A stretch of 41,123 nt of DNA from Acidobacteriota bacterium (lineage in GTDB: Bacteria; Acidobacteriota; Terriglobia; UBA7540): assembly GCA_021817045.1 (NCBI GenBank), contig JAKAWG010000049.1, forward strand, positions 1 to 41,123. Direction: 5' to 3'. Positions 29,527 to 39,270 of the stretch are shown piece by piece. The stretch's first letter is position 1, and each line of letters begins with the position of its first letter. The notes under the pieces were generated by a model. The model had not been told where the DNA came from and did not search any database. It was given only the letters and a program-made list of their open reading frames with translations. Both the position numbers and the translations under genes were made by a program.

Positions 29527-32406
29527 ATGGCCAGAGCGCTGGCAACGGGTACCGTGCTGGCGCTTCTGGCTGTCCTGCCGCCGATTGCGGTCAGCTTTCC
29601 GGCTCCCGAAGCCGTCAGGCTTGCCGCCTGGACTTTTCGCTCCGATTTCCGAACGGGAATTACAGGCTGGCTAAGCTATCCGCTCGTTCAGGACGAGGGC
29701 TACGATCCCACGCTTTACACCGGCAAGGAAAACGGAGAACCTGTCTTGGTTCGGGAAGTGACGGCCCTCGGCCAGCGCATCCTCCGCGTGGGTGTGATCC
29801 GGCCATTACAATTCCATGCTTCGGCAGGAACGGTGTTTCACGTTGCATACTCTCTCGAAACATGTGGCCGGCTGATGAATCTGACAGTGAAGCTTGCCGG
29901 AGCTGACGGAAAGCTATACAGCGCAAAGATTCCAGGCGGAGCATCTGCACACAGTGCCGCACTCTCCGGTAGTGACTTTGGTCTTTCCCAGGAGGGTGAC
30001 TCAGTGCAGGCCGTAGTGCTTGAAGCAAACATCGCGGGCGCGCCTCAGGGTTCGCGCATCCGGTTGGTTGTGCGTGGGCTCGAGATCAACGCGGGACGAC
30101 CAACCGGTCTGGGATCGCACCTGACCCCACTTGAGATCAAGAAGGTCTCACCGCACCCACGCATTTTGCTCACAGCCAGCCGCTTGGCTCAGTTGCGCTC
30201 CACTCCGATTGTGAAAATCGTGCACCAAAAAGCGGCCCAATTGCGCGAAACCGTCGCCTACAACACCCGCGCGGGTGATAACATTGGTTTGCTCTCTCCT
30301 GTCTCGGTCTTCCCTGGGCTGCCGGAGTATTTCCAATTAATGGACACTTACGGCAACGCCATCGCCTTCAACGCGCTTGACTACCAGCTAAATGGAGACG
30401 TCGCGTCGCTGGCGAGCGCGCGCCGGGCGTTGGATTGCATCGCCGCCTGGCCGACCTGGACTCCGCCTTGGTTTGCGGCGCACGGTCTCCATACCTACTA
30501 TGAAGTTGGCTGGTTCATGCAACGGGTGGCGTTCGGCTACGACCTTGTGGCGAACCAGCTCAGCAAGACCGAAAAGGCCCGAATTGCGGATGCCTTCTGG
30601 AGAAACGGAGTGAGACCCACCATTGAGGAGTATTTTCTCAACGACCGGCTTCCCGACGCCTCGAGCAACTGGATGGCGAACTCGGTGGGCGGAGCCTTGG
30701 CGGCCTGTGCCGCGCTGTATGGCGACGTGCCAACCTGGAATCAGCGCCTTGACACAGCCTTGGGGGAGCTGACGGTCTCTTACGAGAAGCTGCTTGAGGG
30801 CCTGTTTCCTGGAGACGGGAGCGAGGCAGAGCCGGCCGGTTATGAGAACTTTGCCATGCAAGGGATGTCCTGGGGCACGGCGGCTCTTCGGTCTCTAGGT
30901 ATTCGTCCGCGAGGGATGGCAAGGATGCTGAACTCTTTCTGGTGGCTGAAGTACGCGCAATTTGCTCCCGGAAAACTTCTGGATACCGGAGATTTCGGCA
31001 CGAATCTGGAGGCATTATCCGGCTATGCGTGGGCGGCTGAGAACACGGATGATCCGGCGCTGAGAGCTTTTTACGAAGGCGCCCAAAGCCACACGCTGAA
31101 GGTTGTGCTGGGCGTCCACCATACCGGGCGCGCGCAGGAGCAATCGCCCGGCCTGCTGGATCTGGTTTGCTGCACGCGTCCAGCGCCGGAAACTACGCCG
31201 GCGGCTCCCGACGCGCGCATTTTCCCCGGCCGCGGCAGTACTGTAATGAGGAGTGGCTGGGGGCCGGGCGCCACCGTCGTCTCTGTCCGTGCCGGGCCGT
31301 GGTTCAATCATGAACACCATGACCAGGGAAGCTTTCAGGTCGCGATGCTCGGGCAAAAACTGATCGCCGAGGCGGGCTATACCGACTACTACACAGACCC
31401 TCGCTTTGGCGACTACTTCACCCAGGCGCCCGGACACAACACCGTCATCGTCGATAACGACCCTTTCAGCCAGGAAGATTACGATGGCCGCTACTGGCCC
31501 GCCCTGCGCCGCTTTGCGAAGTTCGACGCGCACGTGTTTTCTCCCCGCCTGGATTATCTCAGCGCGAACTTGGCTCCGGCTTACAATGACATGCCGTTGA
31601 ACGAATACATCCGGGAGTTTGTCTTCATCAAGCCCGATATTCTGGTCGTCCATGACCATCTGGAATCAAAATCGCCTCACCGCTACACCTTTCTCCTCCA
31701 CATCCCCGCGGGAGATCGGTACGAAGCGAAGGGCGGAAACGGCGTCATCCATGCCGAGTCCGCGCTTGCCGCTCTTACCGCCGCCGGGGAAGCGAGCGTG
31801 TGGACAACACAGTCTGCGCCTATCCCTGTGACAGCCTATGTCAACCTGGACCGCAACACCGTGAAACCGCGCGCCGTCCTCCGCCTGGATACGCGGCCCT
31901 CAAAGATCGCAAATTTCTTCGTCGCTATGCACTTCCAGCCTGGAACGCAGAAGCCGGCGTTTCTGGGCGCTGCTGGCACCGCTTCCGCAGTAGCGTTCCG
32001 CTCAGGCGACGGAAGCGCAGCCGTCTGGTTCCGCGTTGCTGGCGGGCAGCCGCTGGCAGCCGCCACGCCATTCGGGCCGGCGAGTACGGACGGCAACGTA
32101 CTCTCCGTTTCGTGGGAACGCGGAACAGTCGATCTATTCGTTTCGCGCGCCAGCAACCTGCGACTACCCGGCAGGATCGTTCTTCTTGCCGCGGGGTCCC
32201 GCGTGGACGCAGACGTTCACGAAACTTCTCATGGGTTGACGGCCTACACGGATTGTCCGCGTCCCACCCGCCTGCGCATCACCGCGACTCGGCCGCCCGC
32301 AGAGATTACGCTCGACGGAAAGAAAATTAGCGAGGTCGCTCACGGGCGAACTGTGGAGCTAGCTCGCCTGACTCAAGGCCAGCATGTTATCCAGATCCAC
32401 TATTGA
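29527..32406 (+). CDS. Secreted heparinase II/III-family polysaccharide lyase-like protein
   Basis: 959 residues from ATG at 29527, preceded by GAGGGGGGG and followed by a signal peptide (A-L-A-T-G-T-V-L-A-L-L-A-V-L-P-P-I-A-V). Residues 30-210 look like a beta-sandwich binding domain. An alpha/alpha-toroid region follows (N-W-M-A-N-S-V-G-G-A-L-A-A-C-A, E-P-A-G-Y-E-N-F-A-M-Q-G). The heparinase II/III-like domain begins near 590 with F-N-H595-E-H-H-D-Q-G-S-F, continues with A-E-A-G-Y-T-D-Y-Y and A-P-G-H-N-T-V-I-V-D, and ends in a beta-sheet. Such lyases (PL12, 15, 17, 21 and relatives) cut uronic-acid glycosidic bonds by beta-elimination, leaving unsaturated uronides. Substrate cannot be read from sequence. 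The 3' end overlaps the next gene by 23 bases. Confidence 0.88.
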   Translation: MARALATGTVLALLAVLPPIAVSFPAPEAVRLAAWTFRSDFRTGITGWLSYPLVQDEGYDPTLYTGKENGEPVLVREVTALGQRILRVGVIRPLQFHASAGTVFHVAYSLETCGRLMNLTVKLAGADGKLYSAKIPGGASAHSAALSGSDFGLSQEGDSVQAVVLEANIAGAPQGSRIRLVVRGLEINAGRPTGLGSHLTPLEIKKVSPHPRILLTASRLAQLRSTPIVKIVHQKAAQLRETVAYNTRAGDNIGLLSPVSVFPGLPEYFQLMDTYGNAIAFNALDYQLNGDVASLASARRALDCIAAWPTWTPPWFAAHGLHTYYEVGWFMQRVAFGYDLVANQLSKTEKARIADAFWRNGVRPTIEEYFLNDRLPDASSNWMANSVGGALAACAALYGDVPTWNQRLDTALGELTVSYEKLLEGLFPGDGSEAEPAGYENFAMQGMSWGTAALRSLGIRPRGMARMLNSFWWLKYAQFAPGKLLDTGDFGTNLEALSGYAWAAENTDDPALRAFYEGAQSHTLKVVLGVHHTGRAQEQSPGLLDLVCCTRPAPETTPAAPDARIFPGRGSTVMRSGWGPGATVVSVRAGPWFNHEHHDQGSFQVAMLGQKLIAEAGYTDYYTDPRFGDYFTQAPGHNTVIVDNDPFSQEDYDGRYWPALRRFAKFDAHVFSPRLDYLSANLAPAYNDMPLNEYIREFVFIKPDILVVHDHLESKSPHRYTFLLHIPAGDRYEAKGGNGVIHAESALAALTAAGEASVWTTQSAPIPVTAYVNLDRNTVKPRAVLRLDTRPSKIANFFVAMHFQPGTQKPAFLGAAGTASAVAFRSGDGSAAVWFRVAGGQPLAAATPFGPASTDGNVLSVSWERGTVDLFVSRASNLRLPGRIVLLAAGSRVDADVHETSHGLTAYTDCPRPTRLRITATRPPAEITLDGKKISEVAHGRTVELARLTQGQHVIQIHY

Positions 32407-33172
32407 CCCCGCTCTGAGCGAAGTTGCCGCGTGGGACGTTTTTGACGCCAACGCAAGCATGGGACGCTCAGGAACGCGGGGTGAGCTTGCGTTGGACGCG
32501 CCGGAACTCATCGCCGAAATGGACCGGTTCGCGATCCGCCGCGCGCTGGTGGGCCACCTCGCCGTAGAAGAGTACGACGTGCGGGCGGGGAATGCTCTGC
32601 TTATCGAGCAAAGCCAGTCCTATTTAGACCGGCTGGAACCGGTGGTGGGCGCGTTGCCGGAACCGGACTTCATCCAGCAACTATCGGGGAACCCTCCGTC
32701 CGTCGTGCGCCTTTTTCCCACAAAGCATAATTTTTCGTGCGAAGCCTGGTGCGCGGGAGAACTTGAGGAATGTCTCCAGGCGCATGGCATCCTCACTCTG
32801 ATCGCACGCGAGGAGCTTGGCTGGGACGCGCTGGTCTCTTTGCTTCGAAATTTCCCCCGGCTTCCAATTCTTCTATTGGAAACGGGCTACCGTGCCGACC
32901 GCTGGCTCTATCCACTGATGCGACAACATCCGAACCTGTATATCGACACAGCAACTTATGTGGCGCACCGGCAACTGGAAAACTTCGTGGATCGTCTGGG
33001 AGCCGACCGCCTTATGTTTGGCAGCCGGCTGCCGTTCTATACGCCCGGGGCAGCGCTCGCGGTGCTGGCCACCGCGCGCATTCCGGATGAGGCTCGGCTC
33101 CTGATCGCAGGCAAGAATTTGCGTCGGCTCTTCGGAGCCAGAGCCAACAGACAAGAAACCAGAAATAAGTGA
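32384..33172 (+). CDS. Amidohydrolase-family (Amidohydro_2) protein lacking metal ligands, likely pseudoenzyme
   Basis: 262 residues, starting inside the lyase gene and ending in a GTGA overlap with the next gene. It aligns along its length to that next protein: I-D-T-A-T-Y-V-A-H-R-Q-L-E-N-F-V-D-R-L-G-A against its F-L-D-I-T-G-S-Q-S-H, and R-L-M-F-G-S-R-L-P-F against R-I-L-F-G-S-D-M-P-Y. The metal-binding H-x-H is replaced (D21-A-N-A-S-M-G), the G-H-S-G histidine is replaced in L-L-E-T-G-Y, and the catalytic Asp in F-G-S-D is Arg. With all ligands gone, hydrolysis by the normal mechanism is impossible. I infer a structural or regulatory subunit paired with the intact paralogue. The sequence is otherwise well preserved and the frame intact, so it is unlikely to be simple decay. 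Confidence 0.75.
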   Translation: MLSRSTIDPALSEVAAWDVFDANASMGRSGTRGELALDAPELIAEMDRFAIRRALVGHLAVEEYDVRAGNALLIEQSQSYLDRLEPVVGALPEPDFIQQLSGNPPSVVRLFPTKHNFSCEAWCAGELEECLQAHGILTLIAREELGWDALVSLLRNFPRLPILLLETGYRADRWLYPLMRQHPNLYIDTATYVAHRQLENFVDRLGADRLMFGSRLPFYTPGAALAVLATARIPDEARLLIAGKNLRRLFGARANRQETRNK

Positions 33173-33936
33173 AACCGCCTATTCCTATTTACGACTGCCA
33201 CGGCCACATCGGCATCCACCCGGACTTTCCGGCCTACAAGGCGGATCCCGAGGAGTTGCTCCGGGTGATGGACCTTCTGAACATCGAAGTCCTTGCGGTC
33301 ACTTCAACGCTCGCTTGCTATAACGACTGCCCGCGCGGAAACGCTGAAGTTGCTAAGGTCATCGAGCGTCAACCACACCGCTTTCGCGGATATATCACGG
33401 TGAATTCAAGCCCTGCGGGCGAGGCTGCAAGCGAGCTCGCCCGGTGGAGCTGGTTTCATAAGCCGCCGCTCATCAAGCTTCATCCAGACTTGCACAAGTC
33501 GCCCGTGAACGGTCCCGGTTACCGGCCCGTGTGGGACTACGCCAATCGCACCGAGGCCGTCGTGCTGGTCCACACTTGGGATTCCGATCCCAACTGCAGC
33601 CCCATTCTTCTTGCGCCGGTAGCCCGCGAGTTTCCCCGCGCTCGAATCATCCTCGGCCACAGCGGGGTCACGTGGCGCGGGTACCATCAGGCCATCGAGT
33701 GCGCGGAAGGCGCGGCGAATGTATTCCTTGACATTACCGGCTCGCAAAGTCATCGAACCATTATGGAGAAAATGGTGGACCGCCTGGCCTACGACCGCAT
33801 TCTTTTTGGCTCAGACATGCCTTATCTGGAAGCGGCGGTCTCGCTAGGCAGAGTGTTGACGGCGCAAATTTCCAATGAGGCCAAGGAAGCGATTCTGCGG
33901 CTGAATTTTGTGAAACTGCTGCAAGAGTCTGCGTAG
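33169..33936 (+). CDS. Amidohydrolase-family protein (Amidohydro_2), intact metal site
   Basis: 255 residues from GTG at 33169 (GTGA overlap). The metal ligands are seen in order: Y-D-C-H11-G-H13-I-G, V-L-V-H-T-W-D, I-L-G-H-S-G-V-T-W, and I-L-F-G-S-D-M-P-Y. The family (PF04909) includes lactonases, decarboxylases and amidohydrolases with a TIM barrel, acting in the cytoplasm. K-P-P-L-I-K-L-H-P-D forms the usual K-x-H strand. Being translationally coupled to a metal-less paralogue, the two proteins probably form a heteromer. In a cluster with a Gfo/Idh/MocA dehydrogenase, a sugar-lactone hydrolase is a sensible guess, because the dehydrogenase could make the lactone. Direct evidence for that substrate is absent. 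Confidence 0.88.
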   Translation: MKPPIPIYDCHGHIGIHPDFPAYKADPEELLRVMDLLNIEVLAVTSTLACYNDCPRGNAEVAKVIERQPHRFRGYITVNSSPAGEAASELARWSWFHKPPLIKLHPDLHKSPVNGPGYRPVWDYANRTEAVVLVHTWDSDPNCSPILLAPVAREFPRARIILGHSGVTWRGYHQAIECAEGAANVFLDITGSQSHRTIMEKMVDRLAYDRILFGSDMPYLEAAVSLGRVLTAQISNEAKEAILRLNFVKLLQESA

Positions 33937-33955
33937 CGCAGCTTAAGGAGAGCTT

Positions 33956-35005
33956 ATGGATCGCGTCCGCTTTGGAATCATCGGCCTTGGAATCATGGGA
34001 AACTTGTATACGCGGATTTATTCCGCCCATCCCCTGGCCGAGGTGACCGCTGTCTGCTCCCGCAACCCGCAGCAGGTTGAGCACATTCGTTCGCTCTATA
34101 AAGTACCGAATGGCTACGCGGACTACCGGGAGATGCTCGAGCGGAAAGATTTAGACGCCGTCGTCGTCGCCACTCCGGATCGCCATCACTTCGCCCCGGC
34201 CAGGGACGCGCTCGAATCCGGGAAACATATCCTGGTTGAAAAACCCTTCACCACGAGCACCGCCGAGGCCGACGAGCTTATTCGCATCGCCCGGCGGACG
34301 GGGAAAAGAGTCCAGGTGGCATTTAATCATCGCTGGCTCTCGCCCTACCAGCAGGCCAGACAGAGCATTCAGGCAGGTGAAGTCGGCACGCCGCTGGCAG
34401 GCTATGCGCGCAAAAACGATACGATCTTTGTGGCCACCGACTACATTTCCTGGGCCGGAGAAACCACTTCGGCGTGGTTTTTGTCTTCCCATGACATCGA
34501 CTTGATGCGCTGGTGGCTGTCCTCGGAGCCCGTGGAGGCGCGCGCCTGGGGATGTAAAAGTGTGCTGGCCGCCAGGGGCATTCCAACTTATGACGTCATC
34601 CAGGCGCAGATCAAGTTCGCTTCTGGAACGTTCGTCACCTTCGAATCCGCCTGGGTTTACCCCAACACTTTCCCCTCCATCGTGGATTCATTCATGGAAG
34701 TGATCGGCTCGGCCGGTCATCTTCACATGGATCGCAAGTGTGAGTCGATCGAGATCAGCACCGATAAGAAATTTTCCTATCCCAAAGGTTTCTTGACCGC
34801 GGAGATTTTCGGGCGGCTGCGCGGCGCATTTCCTTCCTGCCTGGAGGATTTTCTGTTCGCTGTTCGGGACGGCACGCGCCCTCATGTGACAGCCATTGAC
34901 GGTCGCCAGGTCACGGCGGCGCTGGAGGCTGTTCATCGGTCCCTCGAAACCGGAAACAGCGAACGGGTGGCAGAGTTGCCCGCGGAGTTTGCCGCAGCCC
35001 CATGA
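33956..35005 (+). CDS. Gfo/Idh/MocA-family oxidoreductase (cytoplasmic)
   Basis: 349 residues, ATG preceded by AAGGAGAG. The Rossmann start is F-G-I-I-G-L-G-I-M-G, followed by V-V-V-A-T-P-D-R-H-H and the family motif V-E-K-P-F-T-T. The catalytic-region S-S-H-D-I-D-L-M-R-W-W is present. No signal peptide. These enzymes oxidise or reduce sugar, inositol or sugar-acid hydroxyls with NAD(P). It lies 19 bases after the amidohydrolase and overlaps the symporter start by four bases (ATGA), so it belongs to the same operon. It contrasts with the Tat-exported relative at 39714. Confidence 0.93.
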   Translation: MDRVRFGIIGLGIMGNLYTRIYSAHPLAEVTAVCSRNPQQVEHIRSLYKVPNGYADYREMLERKDLDAVVVATPDRHHFAPARDALESGKHILVEKPFTTSTAEADELIRIARRTGKRVQVAFNHRWLSPYQQARQSIQAGEVGTPLAGYARKNDTIFVATDYISWAGETTSAWFLSSHDIDLMRWWLSSEPVEARAWGCKSVLAARGIPTYDVIQAQIKFASGTFVTFESAWVYPNTFPSIVDSFMEVIGSAGHLHMDRKCESIEISTDKKFSYPKGFLTAEIFGRLRGAFPSCLEDFLFAVRDGTRPHVTAIDGRQVTAALEAVHRSLETGNSERVAELPAEFAAAP

Positions 35006-36696
35006 GGTCCGCTGATCTCGCCGTCCTCGCCGCATACTTCGTGACCATGGCAGCGGTCGGGCTCGCTTATTCCCGGCGCATGAAATCCCTGAACGTTTAC
35101 TTTGCCGGCGGTCGCCAGCTTTCCTGGTGGCTGGGCGGGGTTTCATTCGTCATGGCTTATGTCAGCGCCCTTTCCATTGTCGTCTACTCGGGTCTTGGCT
35201 ATCAGTACGGCCTCGTGGCTCTGACAATCTACTGGACCACGGTGCCGGGCACGGTCATCACCACTCTGCTGCTCGCGCGGCGCTGGCGACGAGCCGGCGT
35301 CCTCACGCCAACTGAGTTCCTCGAGAACCGCTACTCTCCGGCAGTGCGGCAACTCTTCGTCTGGTCGGGGATCCCGCTCAAAGTAATCGACGACGGGCTC
35401 AAGATTGTCGCCATCGGCGTCTTCGTCTCGGCGGGAATGAAGATTTCTTCCGACGTGGCCATGATCGCCGCCGGTACCATTGCGCTCATTTACACGATGC
35501 TTGGCGGATTGTGGGCGGTCGCCGTCACCGATTTCGTTCAGTTTGTGCTGGTCATGGCCGGAATCATCCTCATGCTTCCGCTCACGCTGCATGCCGCCGG
35601 CGGCTGGAGCCATTTTGTGGCCGCGGTCCCAAAGGGATTTTTGAAGCCGGTGAGTCCGCCTTACAGTTGGGGCTACGTTGGAGCGTTTGTCGTGCTCAGC
35701 ACGATGTCGCTCGCGGGGAATTGGTCGCTGATTCAAAAATTTTACGCCGCCCGCAGCGACGGTGAATGTCGCGGCACCGGGTGGCTGGCCGCCGCCCTGT
35801 TTTTCATCATGCCGCCCTTATGGATTTTCGCTGGCGTCTTGGCGCGCGCCTTTGTTTCACCTCAAGGTTTCGATCCTCAGCGTATTTATGCGCGCATCAG
35901 CGCGCAACTCATGCCGCCTGGCATGCTAGGCCTTGTCATCGCAGCGCTTTTTGCCGCCACCATGTCCGTGCTCTCTTCGGGATACAACGTCAGCTCAGCG
36001 GTTCTCACCGTGGACGTACACCGGCGGCTCATCCACCCCAAAGCCACCGAGCGCGAGCTCTTAGTGATGGGAAGACTTCTAACGGCTCTCGTCGCTCTAG
36101 TTGCCATAGCGATTGCGCTCGCCATCACGCACTTTCACTGGACCATCTTCAACACGATGGTTGCGGCTTTCGGGTTCTTTCTGCCACCGACCGTTCTGCC
36201 GCTGCTGGCAGGCCTGCTGACGCGGCGGCTCTCGGCTGGAGGCGCTATCGGAGCCTTCGCCATCGGGATTGCCACGGGGCTCGTCATAATAGGCTATAAA
36301 TTGATCGCGCAGCCGCGCAACCTCGAGTCGTACCAAGCCATCAGCATTGTGATTCCGACTGTCGCGACATTGCTTGCGCTGTTCGTCGCAGCGATGTTCT
36401 TCCCGGCAAAAGGTGAAGCTGCCGAGCGCGCTTCCCGGTTCTTGCTGCAACTCAAGCGGCCCGCGCCTCCTTCCGAAACCCAAGAGAATCCCGCAGCGGT
36501 GGCCGGAGTGGTGATTGCCGTGATGGGCGTGGCCCTCATGCTCGTGGGGCTCGGGCTCGTTTCCGGCCGCACGAATGGCCTCAGTTTCAGTACCGGTATT
36601 GCCTTCGGCGTGGCGGGCGTCGCCATGATGAAACACAAATGGATCGCGCGTTTGCTACAGCGGCCGACAAACTCTTCCACTGATCTTCACGCTTGA
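35002..36696 (+). CDS. Sodium:solute symporter family (SSS) transporter
   Basis: 564 residues with about 13-14 hydrophobic helices. Early helices contain R-M-K-S-L-N-V-Y-F-A-G-G-R-Q-L-S-W-W-L-G-G-V-S and A-Y-V-S-A-L-S-I-V-V-Y-S-G-L-G-Y; then I-Y-T-M-L-G-G-L-W-A-V-A-V-T-D-F-V-Q-F, the SSS signature region, and A-A-L-F-A-A-T-M-S-V-L-S-S-G-Y-N. The last helix is followed by a short basic tail. The protein should import a sugar, sugar acid or similar solute with Na+ across the inner membrane. Being last in the operon after lyase, amidohydrolases and dehydrogenase, it probably brings in the lyase product. Start coupled to the upstream gene by ATGA. Confidence 0.93.
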   Translation: MRSADLAVLAAYFVTMAAVGLAYSRRMKSLNVYFAGGRQLSWWLGGVSFVMAYVSALSIVVYSGLGYQYGLVALTIYWTTVPGTVITTLLLARRWRRAGVLTPTEFLENRYSPAVRQLFVWSGIPLKVIDDGLKIVAIGVFVSAGMKISSDVAMIAAGTIALIYTMLGGLWAVAVTDFVQFVLVMAGIILMLPLTLHAAGGWSHFVAAVPKGFLKPVSPPYSWGYVGAFVVLSTMSLAGNWSLIQKFYAARSDGECRGTGWLAAALFFIMPPLWIFAGVLARAFVSPQGFDPQRIYARISAQLMPPGMLGLVIAALFAATMSVLSSGYNVSSAVLTVDVHRRLIHPKATERELLVMGRLLTALVALVAIAIALAITHFHWTIFNTMVAAFGFFLPPTVLPLLAGLLTRRLSAGGAIGAFAIGIATGLVIIGYKLIAQPRNLESYQAISIVIPTVATLLALFVAAMFFPAKGEAAERASRFLLQLKRPAPPSETQENPAAVAGVVIAVMGVALMLVGLGLVSGRTNGLSFSTGIAFGVAGVAMMKHKWIARLLQRPTNSSTDLHA

Positions 36697-36822
36697 ACAC
36701 GGCAGGCGAAGGCTTTAACCGCCGTTGTGCGTCGGCGCGCCGAACCGTAGATCGCGACCCAGCCACTTTGACACCAATCCTGCTTCCGCCCATCGTATTA
36801 AAATAGCGGTAGACTCAAGCCT

Positions 36823-39270
36823 ATGAGTGAAGAACTCCCCAATGCCTCCAGCTCGCCGGCGGCTGAAAACTCGGTGATTGACCCCGTTTGTGGGATGGAG
36901 ATCGATCCGCAGGCCGCGGCCGCAACGCTTGAGCACGACGGCGAAACGTACTATTTCTGCAACCCAGTCTGCGCTGAGCGCTTCCAAGCTGATCCCGAGC
37001 GCTATCTCCATCCCTCGTCTACACCAGCGGTTGCACCGGCCGCCGCATCCTACACCTGCCCAATGGACCCGGAAATACATTCGCCGCAACCGGGCCCATG
37101 CCCAAAGTGCGGCATGGCGCTGGAACCCGAGACCATCCTGACCCCGAGCGTGAGGACCGAATACGTCTGCCCGATGCACCCGGAGGTGGTGCGGCCTGAG
37201 CCCGGCTCATGCCCGATTTGCGGCATGGCGCTTGAGCCGCGGACCGTCACTCTTGAAGAGCCGGAAAATCCAGAACTGACTCTGATGCGTCGGCGATTCT
37301 GGGTGAGCTTGGCACTAACGATTCCTGTGATGGCGCTGGGCATGGGGCACATGTTGCCGGTCGGAGCGCTGCGCCGCCTGGTGATGAGTCCGGCGACAGG
37401 GTGGATTCAGTTCGTCCTGGCAACGCCCGTTGTATTGTGGGGCGGCTGGCCGTTTTTTGAGCGCGGCTGGGCATCCATCGTCAACCGCAGCCTGAACATG
37501 TTCACGCTCATCGCGCTGGGCACCGGAGTCTCCTATCTTTATAGCTGCGTCGCTCAGATTGCTCCCGGAATTTTCCCGACCACGTTGCGAAGCGCCGGAG
37601 GCGAGGTGGCGGTCTATTTTGACGCCGCGGCGGCAATCACCACTCTCGTCCTGCTCGGGCAAATGCTTGAGCTCCGCGCTCGCAGCCGAACTTCGAGCGC
37701 AATCAAAGCCCTGCTCAGCCTCGCCCCCAAGACGGCCGTTCTGCTGAAAGACGATGGCAGCGAGGAGCAACTCCCGCTGGACCGTGTCCGGCCCGGCGAT
37801 CGTCTGCGCGTGCGTCCGGGCGAAAAGATCCCGGTGGACGGCACGGTGCTGGACGGAGCCAGCTCCGTCGATGAATCCATGATTACCGGTGAGCCGGTCC
37901 CGGCGGAGAAGTCAACCGGAAGCCGGTTGACCGCGGGAACGATCAACGGCACGGGCAGCATGGTGATGAGGGCAGAGCGCGTTGGCGCGGACACTTTGCT
38001 CGCGCAAATCGTCCAGATGGTCGCCCAGGCTCAGCGCAGCCGCGCGCCCATCCAGCATCTGGCGGACGTCGTGGCGTCTTATTTTGTGCCTGCCGTGGTG
38101 CTGGCCGCCGTCATCGCGTTCGTCGCCTGGGACATTTACGGGCCGCAACCGCGCCTGGCGCACGCCATCGTCAATGCCGTCGCCACGCTCATCATTGCCT
38201 GCCCGTGCGCGCTGGGCCTCGCAACACCCATGGCCATCATGGTGGGCACAGGACGCGGAGCGCGTGCCGGCGTGCTGGTGAAAAACGCCGAGGCATTGGA
38301 AGCCCTGGAAAAGGTTGACACGCTGGTGGTGGATAAGACGGGCACCCTGACCGAAGGCAAGCCGCGACTCATCTCCATCGTCGCCGCACCGGGCTGGAAC
38401 GAGCACGATCTTCTGCGGCTGGCCGCGAGCCTCGAGCGCTCAAGCGAGCACCCTCTGGCCGCGGCGGTGATCGCAGCAGCGCGCGAAAAAGGCTTGGAGC
38501 TTTCCGAAGTCGGTGAATTCCGCTCCACGACCGGCATGGGCGTAAAAGGGCGGGTGGACGGGCGCGAGTGCGCCCTCGGCAACCGCGCCATGCTCGATGA
38601 GATGAACCTGAGCGCCAAGGAACTCGCTGCGCACGCCGAAGAATTGCGCGCCGCGGGTCAGACGGTCATGTTCCTTGCCGTGGACGGAAGCGTTGCCGGG
38701 CTGCTCAGCGTGGCTGATCCGGTGAAGAAATCTGCTGTTGAGGCCCTGCGGCAGTTGCGGCGCGAACGCGTGCGCGTGGTGATGGTGACGGGCGATCACC
38801 GGACGACGGCGGAGGCCGTAGGGCGGCAACTAGGCATCGAAGAAGTCGAGGCCGACGTGCTGCCGAACCAGAAGGGGGACGTGGTGAAGAAACTGGAATC
38901 GCAAGGCCGCTTCGTTGCCATGGCCGGCGATGGCATCAACGATGCGCCCGCGCTGGCCTTGGCTCGCGTCGGTATTGCCATGGGCACGGGAACCGACATA
39001 GCCATCGAGAGCGCGGGCATCACCCTCGTCAAAGGCGACCTCGAGGGCATCGTGCGCGCCCGACGCCTCAGCCGCGCCACCATGCGCAACATCCGTCAGA
39101 ACCTCTTCTTTGCGTTCGTCTATAACTCACTCGGCATCCCTGTCGCCGCAGGCATCTTGTATCCGTTCTTTGGGCTTCTTCTAAGCCCGGTTATTGCCAG
39201 CGCGGCCATGACGTTCAGCTCCCTTTCCGTCGTCACGAATGCCTTGCGCCTGCGCAAGCTGGTCCTATAA
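36823..39270 (+). CDS. Heavy-metal (Cu-type) P1B-ATPase with YHS and two HMBD modules
   Basis: 815 residues. The N-terminus has a YHS domain ([18 protein letters not shown]; residues about 19-62) and two heavy-metal-binding repeats, Y-T-C-P-M-D-P-E-I and [10 protein letters not shown] (about 75-102), then Y-V-C-P-M-H-P-E-V and [10 protein letters not shown] (about 110-137); no classic HMA (G-M-x-C-x-x-C) domain is seen. The membrane metal motif A-C-P-C-A-L-G is near residue 459, D-K-T-G-T-L-T near 504, and G-D-G-I-N-D-A-P near 702. The CPC motif and domain set match copper or silver export pumps of CopA/CopB type. A separate transcription unit with 126 bases upstream; no clear metal-regulator palindrome is visible there. 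Confidence 0.93.
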   Translation: MSEELPNASSSPAAENSVIDPVCGMEIDPQAAAATLEHDGETYYFCNPVCAERFQADPERYLHPSSTPAVAPAAASYTCPMDPEIHSPQPGPCPKCGMALEPETILTPSVRTEYVCPMHPEVVRPEPGSCPICGMALEPRTVTLEEPENPELTLMRRRFWVSLALTIPVMALGMGHMLPVGALRRLVMSPATGWIQFVLATPVVLWGGWPFFERGWASIVNRSLNMFTLIALGTGVSYLYSCVAQIAPGIFPTTLRSAGGEVAVYFDAAAAITTLVLLGQMLELRARSRTSSAIKALLSLAPKTAVLLKDDGSEEQLPLDRVRPGDRLRVRPGEKIPVDGTVLDGASSVDESMITGEPVPAEKSTGSRLTAGTINGTGSMVMRAERVGADTLLAQIVQMVAQAQRSRAPIQHLADVVASYFVPAVVLAAVIAFVAWDIYGPQPRLAHAIVNAVATLIIACPCALGLATPMAIMVGTGRGARAGVLVKNAEALEALEKVDTLVVDKTGTLTEGKPRLISIVAAPGWNEHDLLRLAASLERSSEHPLAAAVIAAAREKGLELSEVGEFRSTTGMGVKGRVDGRECALGNRAMLDEMNLSAKELAAHAEELRAAGQTVMFLAVDGSVAGLLSVADPVKKSAVEALRQLRRERVRVVMVTGDHRTTAEAVGRQLGIEEVEADVLPNQKGDVVKKLESQGRFVAMAGDGINDAPALALARVGIAMGTGTDIAIESAGITLVKGDLEGIVRARRLSRATMRNIRQNLFFAFVYNSLGIPVAAGILYPFFGLLLSPVIASAAMTFSSLSVVTNALRLRKLVL

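Noticed and set aside
36765..36805. TTGACA and TATTAA as the promoter of the P1B-ATPase gene
   Set aside because: The spacer is about 22 bases, too long for a normal sigma-70 promoter.
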